A DNA stretch of 64,000 bases from NCBI RefSeq assembly GCF_029227915.1, contig NC_079884.1:28212001-28276000 (forward strand), written 5' to 3'. The notes below the pieces were generated by a model. That model saw only the letters and a list, made by a program, of their open reading frames with translations. It had not been told where the DNA came from and did not search any database. The position numbers and the translations under genes are program-made. Positions within the stretch are counted from its first letter, which is position 1. Every line of letters starts with the position of its first letter. The stretch comes from Hydractinia symbiolongicarpus. Its lineage: Eukaryota > Cnidaria > Hydrozoa > Anthoathecata > Hydractiniidae. Below, one piece after another: positions 39,069 to 51,766 of this stretch.

Positions 39069-39216
39069 AGCTATGTTGCTGATTTTATGCCAGCAAAAAT
39101 AGCAATTTATTGCTAGCTACATGGGTAGTTCTATCCCAGCTAAGTAGTTAATTTTATGCAAGCTTTGTAGCTAGTTTTATGCTAGCTATATGGCATTGTT
39201 TGTTGGTTTTTATGCT
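39069..39216 (+). repeat. Degenerate minisatellite, about 22 bp unit
   Basis: Imperfect units of the form agctNNgtNgctNNttttatgc appear at 39069-39090, 39138-39159 and 39160-39182. A longer, looser copy ends near 39216, and a non-matching spacer lies between the first two. DINE-1/Helentron-type elements often carry a short tandem array in their middle, which fits the larger call. Confidence 0.5.
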
Positions 39217-39789
39217 AGATAACTCTTACAGTAGCTAGGTAGCTAAATGCTATCTAAGTTCTATTATTATTCTATCTAAATCTGCAGTTTTAAGCTAGCT
39301 AGCTTTAGGTGTGAGTGAGAATAAGAATGGGTTCATTACATGTAAAAAATAGTGATATACTAGCGAGCTAAACATACCCTTTCTTCGTTTTCATGAACAA
39401 GCCCTTCCTCCGTCGGCTGCGATATAGCTAGCTTAGATTAACGGAAGTTTGAGTTTGAGGCGCTATGTTATCCGAGAAAAAGTCACATGATATTAGTTGA
39501 AGTGATCATATATCACATGGCTAAAGCTAACTTAATCTCAACTGGAAATCCCCACTAGCCCATCTTTAAAAATAACAAAAGAACTCCATCGCCGTACCTT
39601 AGATTTTGTCTCGCTGAATCATAAATTTACGGGGAAAATGACCACAGTAAGCTACTGGGCAACCCAGTCCAAAAAAAAAGTGGCACGAAAATTCAATGAT
39701 TTTGATGTATACGTGCGGAAATCCTATACACTCTCCTCCGTCCCTTATATTTGGCTTATTTAATGAGGAAATGGGCTCCGCTACGCTCC
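39217..39789. other. Right half of the insert, no gene recognised
   Basis: Unique sequence with scattered GCTAG motifs, poly-A runs (for example near 39672) and no frame long enough to suggest a protein. Towards 39720-39789 it becomes the GC-richer terminal region. Confidence 0.55.
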
Positions 39790-39805
39790 GGGCGCTGACG
39801 CGCCC
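39790..39805. other. GC-rich terminal hairpin of the insert
   Basis: GGGCGC-TGAC-GCGCCC is a perfect six-pair stem with a four-base loop, 15 bp from the right end. It sits in a CpG-rich run, unlike the AT-rich surroundings on both sides. In the minus-strand reading it is near the 5' end of the element. Confidence 0.7.
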
Positions 39806-39812
39806 TCCGCTT

Positions 39813-39822
39813 CTCTCCGCAA
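39813..39822. repeat. Terminal inverted repeat of the insertion (right)
   Basis: CTCTCCGCAA, the exact reverse complement of 38303-38312. The last two A bases may belong to the satellite target. Confidence 0.75.
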
Positions 39823-39967
39823 TAAGTCATTTTTTACTGTGGGACCAATCCTAGCCGTTAGTTCGCGCTGAAGAAATAGAGACAGTTTCAAAGGCTATAT
39901 TTCATTGACTGTCTCACGGTGTCAATCCGTTTGAGTTACAACGGTTGCGTCACATATCCGTACCAAC

Positions 39968-42900
39968 ATGTACTTAGCGATAGTATTCGGATATTACTAG
40001 GTTGCATCGCCTTTAACAGTGAAACGATAGACTGTGGGACTTAATTGAAATGATTTTGGACTTTGACCTTATAAATGTGATAAATGAGGCAGTTTAACTA
40101 CAAAAAGTAACATTCTTCTTAATTTGACATGATTGTGGGAACTCAGCGATTACACTGGACCCTGTGGTAGCGCTACATTTAAAAATTTAGATAAATAAGT
40201 CATTCTTACTGTGGGACCAATCCTAGCCGTTAGCGCGCGCTGAAGAAATAGAGACAGTTTCAAAAACTACATTTTATTGATTTTTTAACTTTGTGAATCC
40301 GTTTGAGTTACAACGGTTTCGTCACATATTCGTACCAACATGTATTTAGTGATTTTCTTCCGATATTACTAGGTTGCATCGCTTTTAACAACGAAACGAT
40401 TGACTCTGAGACTTAATTGAACTGATTTTTGAGTTTGACCTTATAAATGTGATAAGTGAGACAGTTTGACTACAAGAAATAACAATCTTCTTAACTTGAC
40501 ATGATTGTGGGAACTCAGCGATTACACTGGACCCCGTGGTAGCGCTCCATTTAAAAATTTAGATAAATAAGTCATTTTTACTGTGGGACCAATCCTAGCC
40601 GTTGGTTCGCGCAGAAGAAATAGGAACAGTTCCAAAGACTACATTTCATTGACATTCTAGCGGTATAAATCCGTTTGAGTTACAACGGTTGCGTCACATA
40701 TCCGTACCAACATGTACTTAGCGATAGTATTCGGATATTACTAGGTTGCATCGCCTTTAACAGTGAAACGATAGACTGTGGGACTTAATTGAAATGATTT
40801 TGGACTTTGACCTTATAAATGTGATAAATGAGGCAGTTTAACTACAAGAAGTAACATTCTTCTTAATTTGACATGATTGCTGGAACTCAGCAATTACACT
40901 GAGCGCTGTGGTAGCGTTTTATTAAAGAATTAAGATAAATAAGCAATTTTTAACTGTGGCACCAATCCTAGCCGGTAGCTTGCGCTGAAGAAATAGAGAC
41001 AGTTTCAAAAACTACATTTCGTTGATTTTCTGGCGGTATCAATCCGTTTGAGTTACAACAGTTGCGTCACATATTCGTACCAACATGTATTTAGCGATAG
41101 TATTCGGATATTACTAGGTTGCATCCCTTTTAACAGTGAAATTTGACTGTGGGACTTAATTGAACTGACTTTGGACTATGACCTTTTAAATGAGATAAAT
41201 GAGACAATTGGACTCCAAGAAATAACATTCTTCTTAACTTGACATAATTGTGGGAACTCAGCGATTACTGTGGGCGCTGTGCTAGCGTTTTCTTTAAAAA
41301 TTAAGATAAATAAGTCTTTTTTTACTGTGGGACCAAACCTATCTGTTAGTTCGCGCTGAAGAAATAGAGACAGTTTCAAAGGCTATATTTCATTGACTGT
41401 CTCACGGTTTCAATCCGTTTGAGTTACAACGGTTGCGTCACATATTCGTACCAACATGTATTTAGTGATTTTCTTCGGATATTACTAGGTTGCATCGCTT
41501 TTAACAGTGAAACGATTGACTCTGGGACTTAATTGAACTGATTTTGGACTGTGACCTTATAAATATGAAAGCAAGACAATTGGACTTTAAGAAATAACGT
41601 TCTTCCTAATTTGACATGATTGCCGGAACTCAGCGATTACACTGGTCACTGTGGTAGCGCTTTATTTAAAAATTTAGATAAATAAGTCTTTTTTTCGTGT
41701 GGGACCAATCCTAGCCGTTAACGCGCGCTGAAGATATAGAGACAGTTTCAAAAACTCCATTTCATTGACTTTTTAACAGAGTCAATCCGTTTGCGTTTTA
41801 ACGGTTGCGTCACATATTCGTACCAACATGTATTTACCGATAGTATTCGGATATTACTAGCTTGCATCGCTTTTAACAGTGAAACGTTTGACTGTGGGAT
41901 TTAATTGAACTGACTCTGGACTTTGACCTTATAAATGTGATAAATGAGCCAGTTTGACTACAAGAAATAACATTCTTATTAATCTGACATGATTGCTGGA
42001 AGTCAGCGATTACACTGGGCGCTGTGGTAGCGTTTTATTTAAAAATTAAGATAAATAAGTCTTTTTTTACAGTGGGACCAATCATAGCCTTTAGTTCGCG
42101 CTTAAGAAATAGAAACAGTACCAAAGACTACATGTCATTGACTTTCTAGCGTTATAAATCCGTTTGAGTTACAACGGTTGCGTCACATATTCGTACCAAC
42201 ATGTATTTAGCGATAGTATTCGGATATTACTAGGTTGCATCCCTTTTAACAGTGAAACGTTTGTCTGTGGGACTTAATTGAACTGATTTTGGACTTTGAC
42301 CTTATAATTGTTATAAGTGAGACAATTGGATTCCAAGAAATAACATTCTTCTTAACTTGACATGATTGTGGGAACTCAGCGATTACACTGGACCCCGTGG
42401 TAGCGCTGCATTTAAAAATTTAGATAAATAAGTCATTCTTACTGTGGGACCAATCCTAGCCGTTAGCGCGCGCTGAAGAAATAGAGACAGTTTCAAAAAC
42501 TACATTTTATTGATTTTTTAACTTTGTGAATCCGTTTGAGTTACAACGGTTGCGTCACATATTCGTACCAACATGTATTTAGTGATTTTCTTCCGATATT
42601 ACTAGGTTGCATCGCTTTTAACAACGAAACGATTGACTCTGAGACTTAATTGAACTGATTTTTGAGGTTGACCTTATAAATGTGATAAGTGAGACAGTTT
42701 GACTACAAGAAATAACAATCTTCTTAACTTGACATGATTGTGGGAACTCAGCGATTACACTGGACCCCGTGGTAGCGCTCCATTTAAAAATTTAGATAAA
42801 TAAGTCATTTTTACTGTGGGACCAATCCTAGCCGTTAGTTCGCGCAGAAGAAATAGGAACAGTTCCAAAGACTACATTTCATTGACATTCTAGCGGTATA

Positions 42901-43380
42901 AATCCGTTTGAGTTCCAACGGTTGCGTCACATATCCGTACCAACATGTACTTAGCGATAGTATTCGGATATTACTAGGTTGCATCGCCTTTAACAGTGAA
43001 ACGATTGACTGTGGGACTTAATTGAAATGATTTTGGACTTTGACCTAATAAATGTGATAAATGAGGCAGTTTAACTCCAAGAAGTAACATTCTTCTTAAT
43101 TTGACATGATTGCTGGAACTCAGCAATTACACTGAGCGCTGTGGTAGCGTTTTATTAAAGAATTAAGATAAATAAGCAATTTTTAACTGTGGCACCAAAC
43201 CTATCTGTTAGTTCGCGCTGAAGAAATAGAGACAGTTTCAAAGGCTATATTTCATTGACTGTCTCACGGTTTCAATCCGTTTGAGTTACAACGGTTGCGT
43301 CACATATTCGTACCAACATGTATTTAGCGATAGTATTCGGATATTACTAGGTTGCATCCCTTTTAACAGTGAAACGTTTG
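39968..43380 (+). repeat. Multi-monomer block duplicated further right
   Basis: Segments recur at fixed multiples of the monomer. 39968 onward matches 45181 onward (offset 5213, 14 monomers). About 41520-42270 matches 46360-47110 (offset 4842, 13 monomers). 42301-43380 matches 48260-49340 (offset 5959, 16 monomers). Private marks are atatccgtaccaacatgtac, gaaacgatagactgtggg, ttaattgaaatgattttgg, tttttttcgtgtgggacc, gtttgcgttttaacgg and ctggaccccgtggtagcg. Offset changes of one monomer show gain or loss after duplication. Confidence 0.85.
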
Positions 43381-43600
43381 ACTGTGGGACTTATTTGAAC
43401 TGATTTTGGACTTTGACCTTATAAATGTGATAAATGAGATAGTTTGACTACAAGAAATAACATTCTTCTTAATTTGACATGATTGCTGGAACTCAGCGAT
43501 TACAGTGGGCGCTGTGGTAGCGCTTTATTAAAAAATTAAGACAAATAAGTCATTTTTTACTGTGGGACCAATCCTAGCCGTTAGCTCGCGCTGAAGAGAT
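43379..43600 (+). repeat. Uninterrupted paralogue of the insertion-site monomer
   Basis: 43379-43545 reads the same as 38121-38287, the left flank of the insert, including the class marks gagatagtttgactac and cagtgggcgctgtgg. It then continues directly as taagtcattttttactg (43546), the right flank. It therefore serves as the empty site and fixes the insertion point between 43545 and 43546 of this copy. Confidence 0.88.
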
Positions 43601-45180
43601 AGAGACAGTTTCAAAAACTACCTTTCATTGACTTTCTAACGGTGTCAATCCGTTTGAGTTACAACGGTTGCGTCACATATTCGTACCAACATGTATTTGG
43701 TGATTTTCTTGCGATATTACCAAGCTGTATTGCTTTTAACAGTGAAACGAATGACTGTGGGAATAAATAGAACTGATTCTGGACTGTGACCTTATAAATG
43801 TAATAACTGAGTTAATTGGTGTCCAAAGAATAACACTCTTCTTAATTTGACATGATTGCTGGAATTCAGCGGTTACATTAGGCTCTGTGGTAGCGCTTTA
43901 TTTAAAAATTTAGATAAATAAGTCTTTTCTTACTGTGGGACCAATCCTGGCCGTTAGCACGCGCTGAATAAATAGGAACAGTTCCAAACACTACATTTCA
44001 TTGACTTTCTAGCGGTATAAGTCAGTTTGAGTTACAACGGTTCTGTCACATATTCGTACCAATATGTACTTAGCGATAGTATTCGGATATTACTAGGTTG
44101 CATCGCTTTTAACAGTGAAACGATTGACTGTGGGACTTAATTAAACTGATTTTGGACTGTGACCTTATAAATATGAAAGCAAGACAATTGGACTTTAAGA
44201 AATAACGTTCTTCCTAATTTGACATGATTGCTGGAACTCAGCGATTACACTGGTCACTGTGGTAGCGCTTTATTTAAAAATTTAGATAAATAAGTCTTTT
44301 TTTCGTGTGGGACCAATCCCAGCCGTTAACGCGCGCTGAAGATATAAAGACAGTTTCAAAAACTCCATTTCATTGACTTTTTAACAGTGTCAATCCGTTT
44401 GCGTTTTAACGGTTGCGTCACATATTCGTACCAACATGTATTTACCGATAGTATTCGGATATTACTAGGTTGCATCGCTTTTAACAGTGAAACGTTTGAC
44501 TGTGGGATTTAATTGAACTGACTCTGGACTTTGACCTTATAAATGTGATAAATGAGCCAGTTTGACTACAAGAAATAACATTCTTATTAATCTGACATGA
44601 TTGCTGGAAGTCAGCGATTACACTGGGCGCTGTGGTAGCGTTTTATTTAAAAATTAAGATAAATAAGTCTTTTTTTACAGTGGGACCAATCATAGCCTTT
44701 AGTTCGCGCTTAAGAAATAGAAACAGTACCAAAGACTACATGTCATTGACTTTCTAGCGGTATAAATCCGTTTGAGTTACAACGGTTGCGTCACATATTC
44801 GTACCAACATGTATTTAGCGATAGTATTCGGATATTACTAGGTTGCATCCCTTTTAACAGTGAAACGTTTGTCTGTGGGACTTAATTGAACTGACTTTGG
44901 ACAATGACCTTATAAATGTGATAAGTGAGCCAGTTTGACTACAAGAAATAACATTCTTAATAATCTGACATGATTGCTGGAACTCAGCGATTACTGTGGC
45001 GCTGTGCTAGCGTTTTCTTTAAAAATTAAGATAAATAAGTCTTTTTTTACTGTGGGATCAATCCTAGCCGTTAGTTCGCGCTGAAGAAATAGAGACAGTT
45101 TCAAAGGCTATATTTCATTGACTGTCTCACGGTGTCAATCCGTTTGAGTTACAACGGTTGCGTCACATATCCGTACCAAC

Positions 45181-48100
45181 ATGTACTTAGCGATAGTATT
45201 CGGATATTACTAGGTTGCATCGCCTTTAACAGTGAAACGATAGACTGTGGGACTTAATTGAAATGATTTTGGACTTTGACCTTATAAATGTGATAAATGA
45301 GGCAGTTTAACTACAAAAAGTAACATTCTTCTTAATTTGACATGATTGTGGGAACTCAGCGATTACACTGGACCCTGTGGTAGCGCTACATTTAAAAATT
45401 TAGATAAATAAGTCATTCTTACTGTGGGACCAATCCTAGCCGTTAGCGCGCGCTGAAGAAATAGAGACAGTTTCAAAAACTACATTTTATTGATTTTTTA
45501 ACTTTGTGAATCCGTTTGAGTTACAACGGTTGCGTCACATATTCGTACCAACATGTATTTAGTGATTTTCTTCCGATATTACTAGGTTGCATCGCTTTTA
45601 ACAACGAAACGATTGACTCTGAGACTTAATTGAACTGATTTTTGAGTTTGACCTTATAAATGTGATAAGTGAGACAGTTTGACTACAAGAAATAACAATC
45701 TTCTTAACTTGACATGATTGTGGGAACTCAGCGATTACACTGGACCCCGTGGTAGCGCTCCATTTAAAAATTTAGATAAATAAGTCATTTTTACTGTGGG
45801 ACCAATCCTAGCCGTTAGTTCGCGCAGAAGAAATAGGAACAGTTCCAAAGACTACATTTCATTGACATTCTAGCGGTATAAATCCGTTTGAGTTACAACG
45901 GTTGCGTCACATATCCGTACCAACATGTACTTAGCGATAGTATTCGGATATTACTAGGTTGCATCGCCTTTAACAGTGAAACGATAGACTGTGGGACTTA
46001 ATTGAAATGATTTTGGACTTTGACCTTATAAATGTGATAAATGAGGCAGTTTAACTACAAGAAGTAACATTCTTCTTAATTTGACATGATTGCTGGAACT
46101 CAGCAATTACACTGAGCGCTGTGGTAGCGTTTTATTAAAGAATTAAGATAAATAAGCAATTTTTAACTGTGGCACCAATCCTAGCCGGTAGCTTGCGCTG
46201 AAGAAATAGAGACAGTTTCAAAGGCTATATTTCATTGACTGTCTCACGGTTTCAATCCGTTTGAGTTACAACGGTTGCGTCACATATTCGTACCAACATG
46301 TATTTAGTGATTTTCTTCGGATATTACTAGGTTGCATCGCTTTTAACAGTGAAACGATTGACTCTGGGACTTAATTGAACTGATTTTGGACTGTGACCTT
46401 ATAAATATGAAAGCAAGACAATTGGACTTTAAGAAATAACGTTCTTCCTAATTTGACATGATTGCCGGAACTCAGCGATTACACTGGTCACTGTGGTAGC
46501 GCTTTATTTAAAAATTTAGATAAATAAGTCTTTTTTTCGTGTGGGACCAATCCTAGCCGTTAACGCGCGCTGAAGATATAGAGACAGTTTCAAAAACTCC
46601 ATTTCATTGACTTTTTAACAGAGTCAATCCGTTTGCGTTTTAACGGTTGCGTCACATATTCGTACCAACATGTATTTACCGATAGTATTCGGATATTACT
46701 AGGTTGCATCGCTTTTAACAGTGAAACGTTTGACTGTGGGATTTAATTGAACTGACTCTGGACTTTGACCTTATAAATGTGATAAATGAGCCAGTTTGAC
46801 TACAAGAAATAACATTCTTATTAATCTGACATGATTGCTGGAAGTCAGCGATTACACTGGGCGCTGTGGTAGCGTTTTATTTAAAAATTAAGATAAATAA
46901 GTCTTTTTTTACAGTGGGACCAATCATAGCCTTTAGTTCGCGCTTAAGAAATAGAAACAGTACCAAAGACTACATGTCATTGACTTTCTAGCGTTATAAA
47001 TCCGTTTGAGTTACAACGGTTGCGTCACATATTCGTACCAACATGTATTTAGCGATAGTATTCGGATATTACTAGGTTGCATCCCTTTTAACAGTGAAAC
47101 GTTTGTCTGTGGGACTTAATTGAACTGACTTTGGACTATGACCTTATAAATGTGATAAGTGAGCCAGTTTGACTACAAGAAATAACATTCTTATTAATCT
47201 GACATGATTGCTGGAACTCAGCGATTACTGTGGCGCTGTGCTAGCGTTTTCTTTAAAAATTAAGATAAATAAGTCTTTTTTTACTGTGGGATCAATCCTA
47301 GCCGTTAGTTCGCGCTGAGGAAATAGAGACAGTTTCAAAGGCTATATTTCATTGACTGTCTCACGGTGTCAATCCGTTTGAGTTACAACGGTTGCGTCAC
47401 ATATTCGTACCAACATGTATTTAGTGATTTTCTTCCGATATTACTAGGTTGCATCGCTTTTAACAGTGAAACAATTCACTCTGGGACTTAATTGAACTGA
47501 TTTTGGACTTTGACCTTATAATTGTTATAAGTGAGACAATTGGATTCCAAGAAATAACATTCTTCTTAACTTGACATGATTGTGGGAACTCAGCGATTAC
47601 ACTGGACCCCGTGGTAGCGCTGCATTTAAAAATTTAGATAAATAAGTCATTCTTACTGTGGGACCAATCCTAGCCGTTAGCGCGCGCTGAAGAAATAGAG
47701 ACAGTTTCAAAAACTACATTTTATTGATTTTTTAACTTTGTGAATCCGTTTGAGTTACAACGGTTGCGTCACATATTCGTACCAACATGTATTTAGTGAT
47801 TTTCTTCCGATATTACTAGGTTGCATCGCTTTTAACAACGAAACGATTGACTCTGAGACTTAATTGAACTGATTTTTGAGGTTGACCTTATAAATGTGAT
47901 AAGTGAGACAGTTTGACTACAAGAAATAACAATCTTCTTAACTTGACATGATTGTGGGAACTCAGCGATTACACTGGACCCCGTGGTAGCGTTTTATTAA
48001 AGAATTAAGATAAATAAGCAATTTTTAACTGTGGCACCAAACCTATCTGTTAGTTCGCGCTGAAGAAATAGAGACAGTTTCAAAGGCTATATTTCATTGA

Positions 48101-49340
48101 CTGTCTCACGGTTTCAATCCGTTTGAGTTACAACGGTTGCGTCACATATTCGTACCAACATGTATTTAGTGATTTTCTTCCGATATTACTAGGTTGCATC
48201 GCTTTTAACAGTGAAACAATTCACTCTGGGACTTAATTGAACTGATTTTGGACTTTGACCATATAATTGTTATAAGTGAGACAATTGGATTCCAAGAAAT
48301 AACATTCTTCTTAACTTGACATGATTGTGGGAACTCAGCGATTACACTGGACCCCGTGGTAGCGCTGCATTTAAAAATTTAGATAAATAAGTCATTCTTA
48401 CTGTGGGACCAATCCTAGCCGTTAGCGCGCGCTGAAGAAATAGAGACAGTTTCAAAAACTACATTTTATTGATTTTTTAACTTTGTGAATCCGTTTGAGT
48501 TACAACGGTTGCGTCACATATTCGTACCAACATGTATTTAGTGATTTTCTTCCGATATTACTAGGTTGCATCGCTTTTAACAACGAAACGATTGACTCTG
48601 AGACTTAATTGAACTGATTTTTGAGGTTGACCTTATAAATGTGATAAGTGAGACAGTTTGACTACAAGAAATAACAATCTTCTTAACTTGACATGATTGT
48701 GGGAACTCAGCGATTACACTGGACCCCGTGGTAGCGCTCCATTTAAAAATTTAGATAAATAAGTCATTTTTACTGTGGGCCCAATCCTAGCCGTTAGTTC
48801 GCGCAGAAGAAATAGGAACAGTTCCAAAGACTACATTTCATTGACATTCTAGCGGTATAAATCCGTTTGAGTTCCAACGGTTGCGTCACATATCCGTACC
48901 AACATGTACTTAGCGATAGTATTCGGATATTACTAGGTTGCATCGCCTTTAACAGTGAAACGATTGACTGTGGGACTTAATTGAAATGATTTTGGACTTT
49001 GACCTAATAAATGTGATAAATGAGGCAGTTTAACTCCAAGAAGTAACATTCTTCTTAATTTGACATGATTGCTGGAACTCAGCAATTACACTGAGCGCTG
49101 TGGTAGCGTTTTATTAAAGAATTAAGATAAATAAGCAATTTTTAACTGTGGCACCAAACCTATCTGTTAGTTCGCGCTGAAGAAATAGAGACAGTTTCAA
49201 AGGCTATATTTCATTGACTGTCTCACGGTTTCAATCCGTTTGAGTTACAACGGTTGCGTCACATATTCGTACCAACATGTATTTAGCGATAGTATTCGGA
49301 TATTACTAGGTTGCATCCCTTTTAACAGTGAAACGTTTGA
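45181..49340 (+). repeat. Second copy of the nested multi-monomer block
   Basis: Partner of 39968-43380. It contains a further dimer duplication: the private aacaattcactctgggac occurs at about 47469 and 48214, 745 bp apart. At 47990-48000 sequence with gaccccgtggtagcg switches to gttttattaaagaattaag, a monomer-class switch absent from the other copies. It marks the dimer crossover. Confidence 0.85.
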
Positions 49341-51766
49341 CTGTGGGACTTAATTGAACTGATTTTGGACTTTGACCTTATAAATGTTATAAGTGAGACA
49401 ATTGGATTCCAAGAAATAACATTCTTCTTAACTTGACATGATTGCTGAACTCAGCGATTACACTGAGCGCTGTGGTAGCGTTTTATTAAAGAATTAAGAT
49501 AAATAAGCAATTTTTAACTGTGGCACCAATCCTAGCCGGTAGCTCGCGCTGAAGAAATAGAGACAGTTTCAAAAACTACATTTCATTGATTTTCTAACCT
49601 TGTCAGTCTGTTTGAGCTACAACGGTTGCGTCACATATTCGTACCAACATGTATTTAGCGATCGTGTTGGGATATTACTAGGTTGCATCGCTTTTAACAG
49701 TGAAACGATTGACTCTGGGACTTAATTGAACTGATTATGGACTTTGACCTTATAAATGTTATAAGTAAGACAATTGGACTCCAATAAATAGCATTCTTCT
49801 TAACTTGACATGATTGTGGGAACTCAGCGATTACACTGGGCGCTGTGGTAGCGTTTTATTTAAAAATTAAGATAAATAAGTCTTTTTTTACTGTGGGACT
49901 AATCCTAGCCGTTAGTTCGCGCTGAATAAATAGGAACAGTTCCAAAAACTACATTTTATTTACTTTCTTGCGGTATAAATCCATTTGAGTTACAACGGTT
50001 GCGTCCCATATTCGTATCAACATGTATTTAGCGTTAGTTTTCGGATATTACTAGGTTGCATCGCTTTTAACAGTAAAACGATTGACTGTGGGACTTAATT
50101 GAACTGTTTTTGAACTGTGACCGTATAAATGTTATAATTGAGACAATTGGACTCCCAGAAATAACATTCTTCTTAACTTGACATGATTGTGGGAACTCAG
50201 CGATTACACCGGACCCCGTGATAGCGCTTCATTTAAAAATTAAGATAAATAGGTCTTTTTTTACTGTGGAACTAATCCTAGCCGTTAGTTCGCGCTGAAG
50301 ATATAGAGCCAGTTTCAAAAACTCCATTCCATTGACTTTCTAGCGGTATAAATCCGTTTGAGTTACAACAGTTGCGTCACATATTCGTACCAACATGTAT
50401 TTAGCGATAGTATTCGGATATTACTAGGTTGCATCGCTTTTAACAGTGAAACAATTGACTGTGGGACTTAATTGAACTGATTTTGGACTTTGACCTGATA
50501 AATGTGATAAATGAGGCAGTTTGACTACAAGAAGTAACATTCTTCTTAATTTGACATGATTGCAGGAATTCAGCGATTACACTGGGCGCTGTGGTAGCGC
50601 TTTATAAAAAAATTAAGATAAATAAGTCATTTATAACTGTGGGACCAATCCTAGCCGGTAGTTCGCGCTGAAGAAATAAAGACAGTTTCAAAAACTACAT
50701 TTCACAGATTTTCTAACTTTGTCAATCCGTTTGAGTTACAACGGCTGCGTCAAATATTCGTAACAACATGTATTTAGTGTTTTTTTCCGATATTACTAAG
50801 TTGTGTCGCTTTTAAGAGTGAAACGATTGACTGTGGGACTTAATTGAACTGATTCTGGACTGTGACCTTATAAATGTGATAAATGAGCCAACTGAATTCC
50901 AAGGAATAACATTCTTCTTAATTCGACATGATTGTTGGAATTCAGCGAGTACACTAGGCTCTGTGGTAGCGCTTTATTTAAAAATTTAGATAAATAAGTC
51001 TTTTTTACTGTGGGACCAATCCTGCCCGTTAGCACGCAATCATTAAATAGGAAAAGTTTCAAAGACTACATTTCATTGACTTTCTAGCGGTATAAATCTG
51101 TTTGAGTTACAACGGTTGCGTCACATATTTATACCAACATGTGTTTAGCGATAGTAATCGGATATTGCTAGGTTGCATCGCTTTTAACAGTGAAACGATT
51201 GACTGTGGGACTTATTTGAACCGATTTTGGACTTTGACCTTATAAATGTGATAATGAGGCAGTTTGACTACAAGAAATAACATTCTTCTTAATTTGACAT
51301 GATTGCTGGAACTCAGCGATTACAGTGGGCGCTGTGGTAGCGCTTTATTAAAAAATTAAGACAAATAAGTCATTTTTTACTGTGGGACCAATCCTAGCCG
51401 TTAGCTCGCGCTGAAGAAATAGAGACAGCTTCAAAAACTACCTTTCATTGACTTTCTAACGGTGTCAATCCGTTGGAGTCACAACGGTTGCGTCACATAT
51501 TTGTACCAACATTTATTTAGTGATTTTCTTCCGATATTACTAAGTTGTATTGCTTTTAACAGTGAAACGATTGACTGTGGGAATTAATAGAACTGATTCT
51601 GGGCTGTGACTTTATAAATGTGATAAATGAGCCAATTGGTCTTTAAGGAATAACATTCTTCTTAATTTGACATGATTGCTGGAACTCAGCGATTACAGTG
51701 GGCGCTGTGGTAGCGCTTTATTAAAAAATTAAGACAAATAAGTCATTTTTTACTGCGGGACCAATC
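49341..51766 (+). repeat. Diverged monomers without visible higher-order copies
   Basis: About six and a half forward monomers with many private changes, for example gcgatcgtgttgggatat, ccaataaatagcattc, ctgtttttgaactgtgac, acgcaatcattaaatagg and cgttggagtcacaacgg. I see no near-identical tandem partner within this stretch, though the last monomer resembles 59850-60300. They look like older monomers not recently homogenised. Confidence 0.8.

Larger units (their letters stand above)
38288..39820 (-). mobile_element. Non-autonomous Helitron/Helentron-like insertion
   Basis: About 1533 bp of unrelated, AGCTAGCT-rich DNA lies between agacaaa and taagtcatttttt, two pieces that are contiguous in an uninterrupted monomer (43543-43555). 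No satellite base is lost; at most two A bases are repeated at the right edge. Read on the minus strand, the element starts TTGCGGAGAG (or a base or two later) and ends with CTAG, which fits the CTRR rule. Its 5' terminal repeat is matched by an inverted copy lying 15 bp inside the 3' end, with a 12-bp palindrome next to it. The insertion site is A/T or T/T on that strand. Asymmetric terminal repeats of this sort are known from Helentrons (Helitron2). There is no Rep/helicase frame, so it would be non-autonomous. A foldback or other MITE is the main alternative. Confidence 0.6.
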
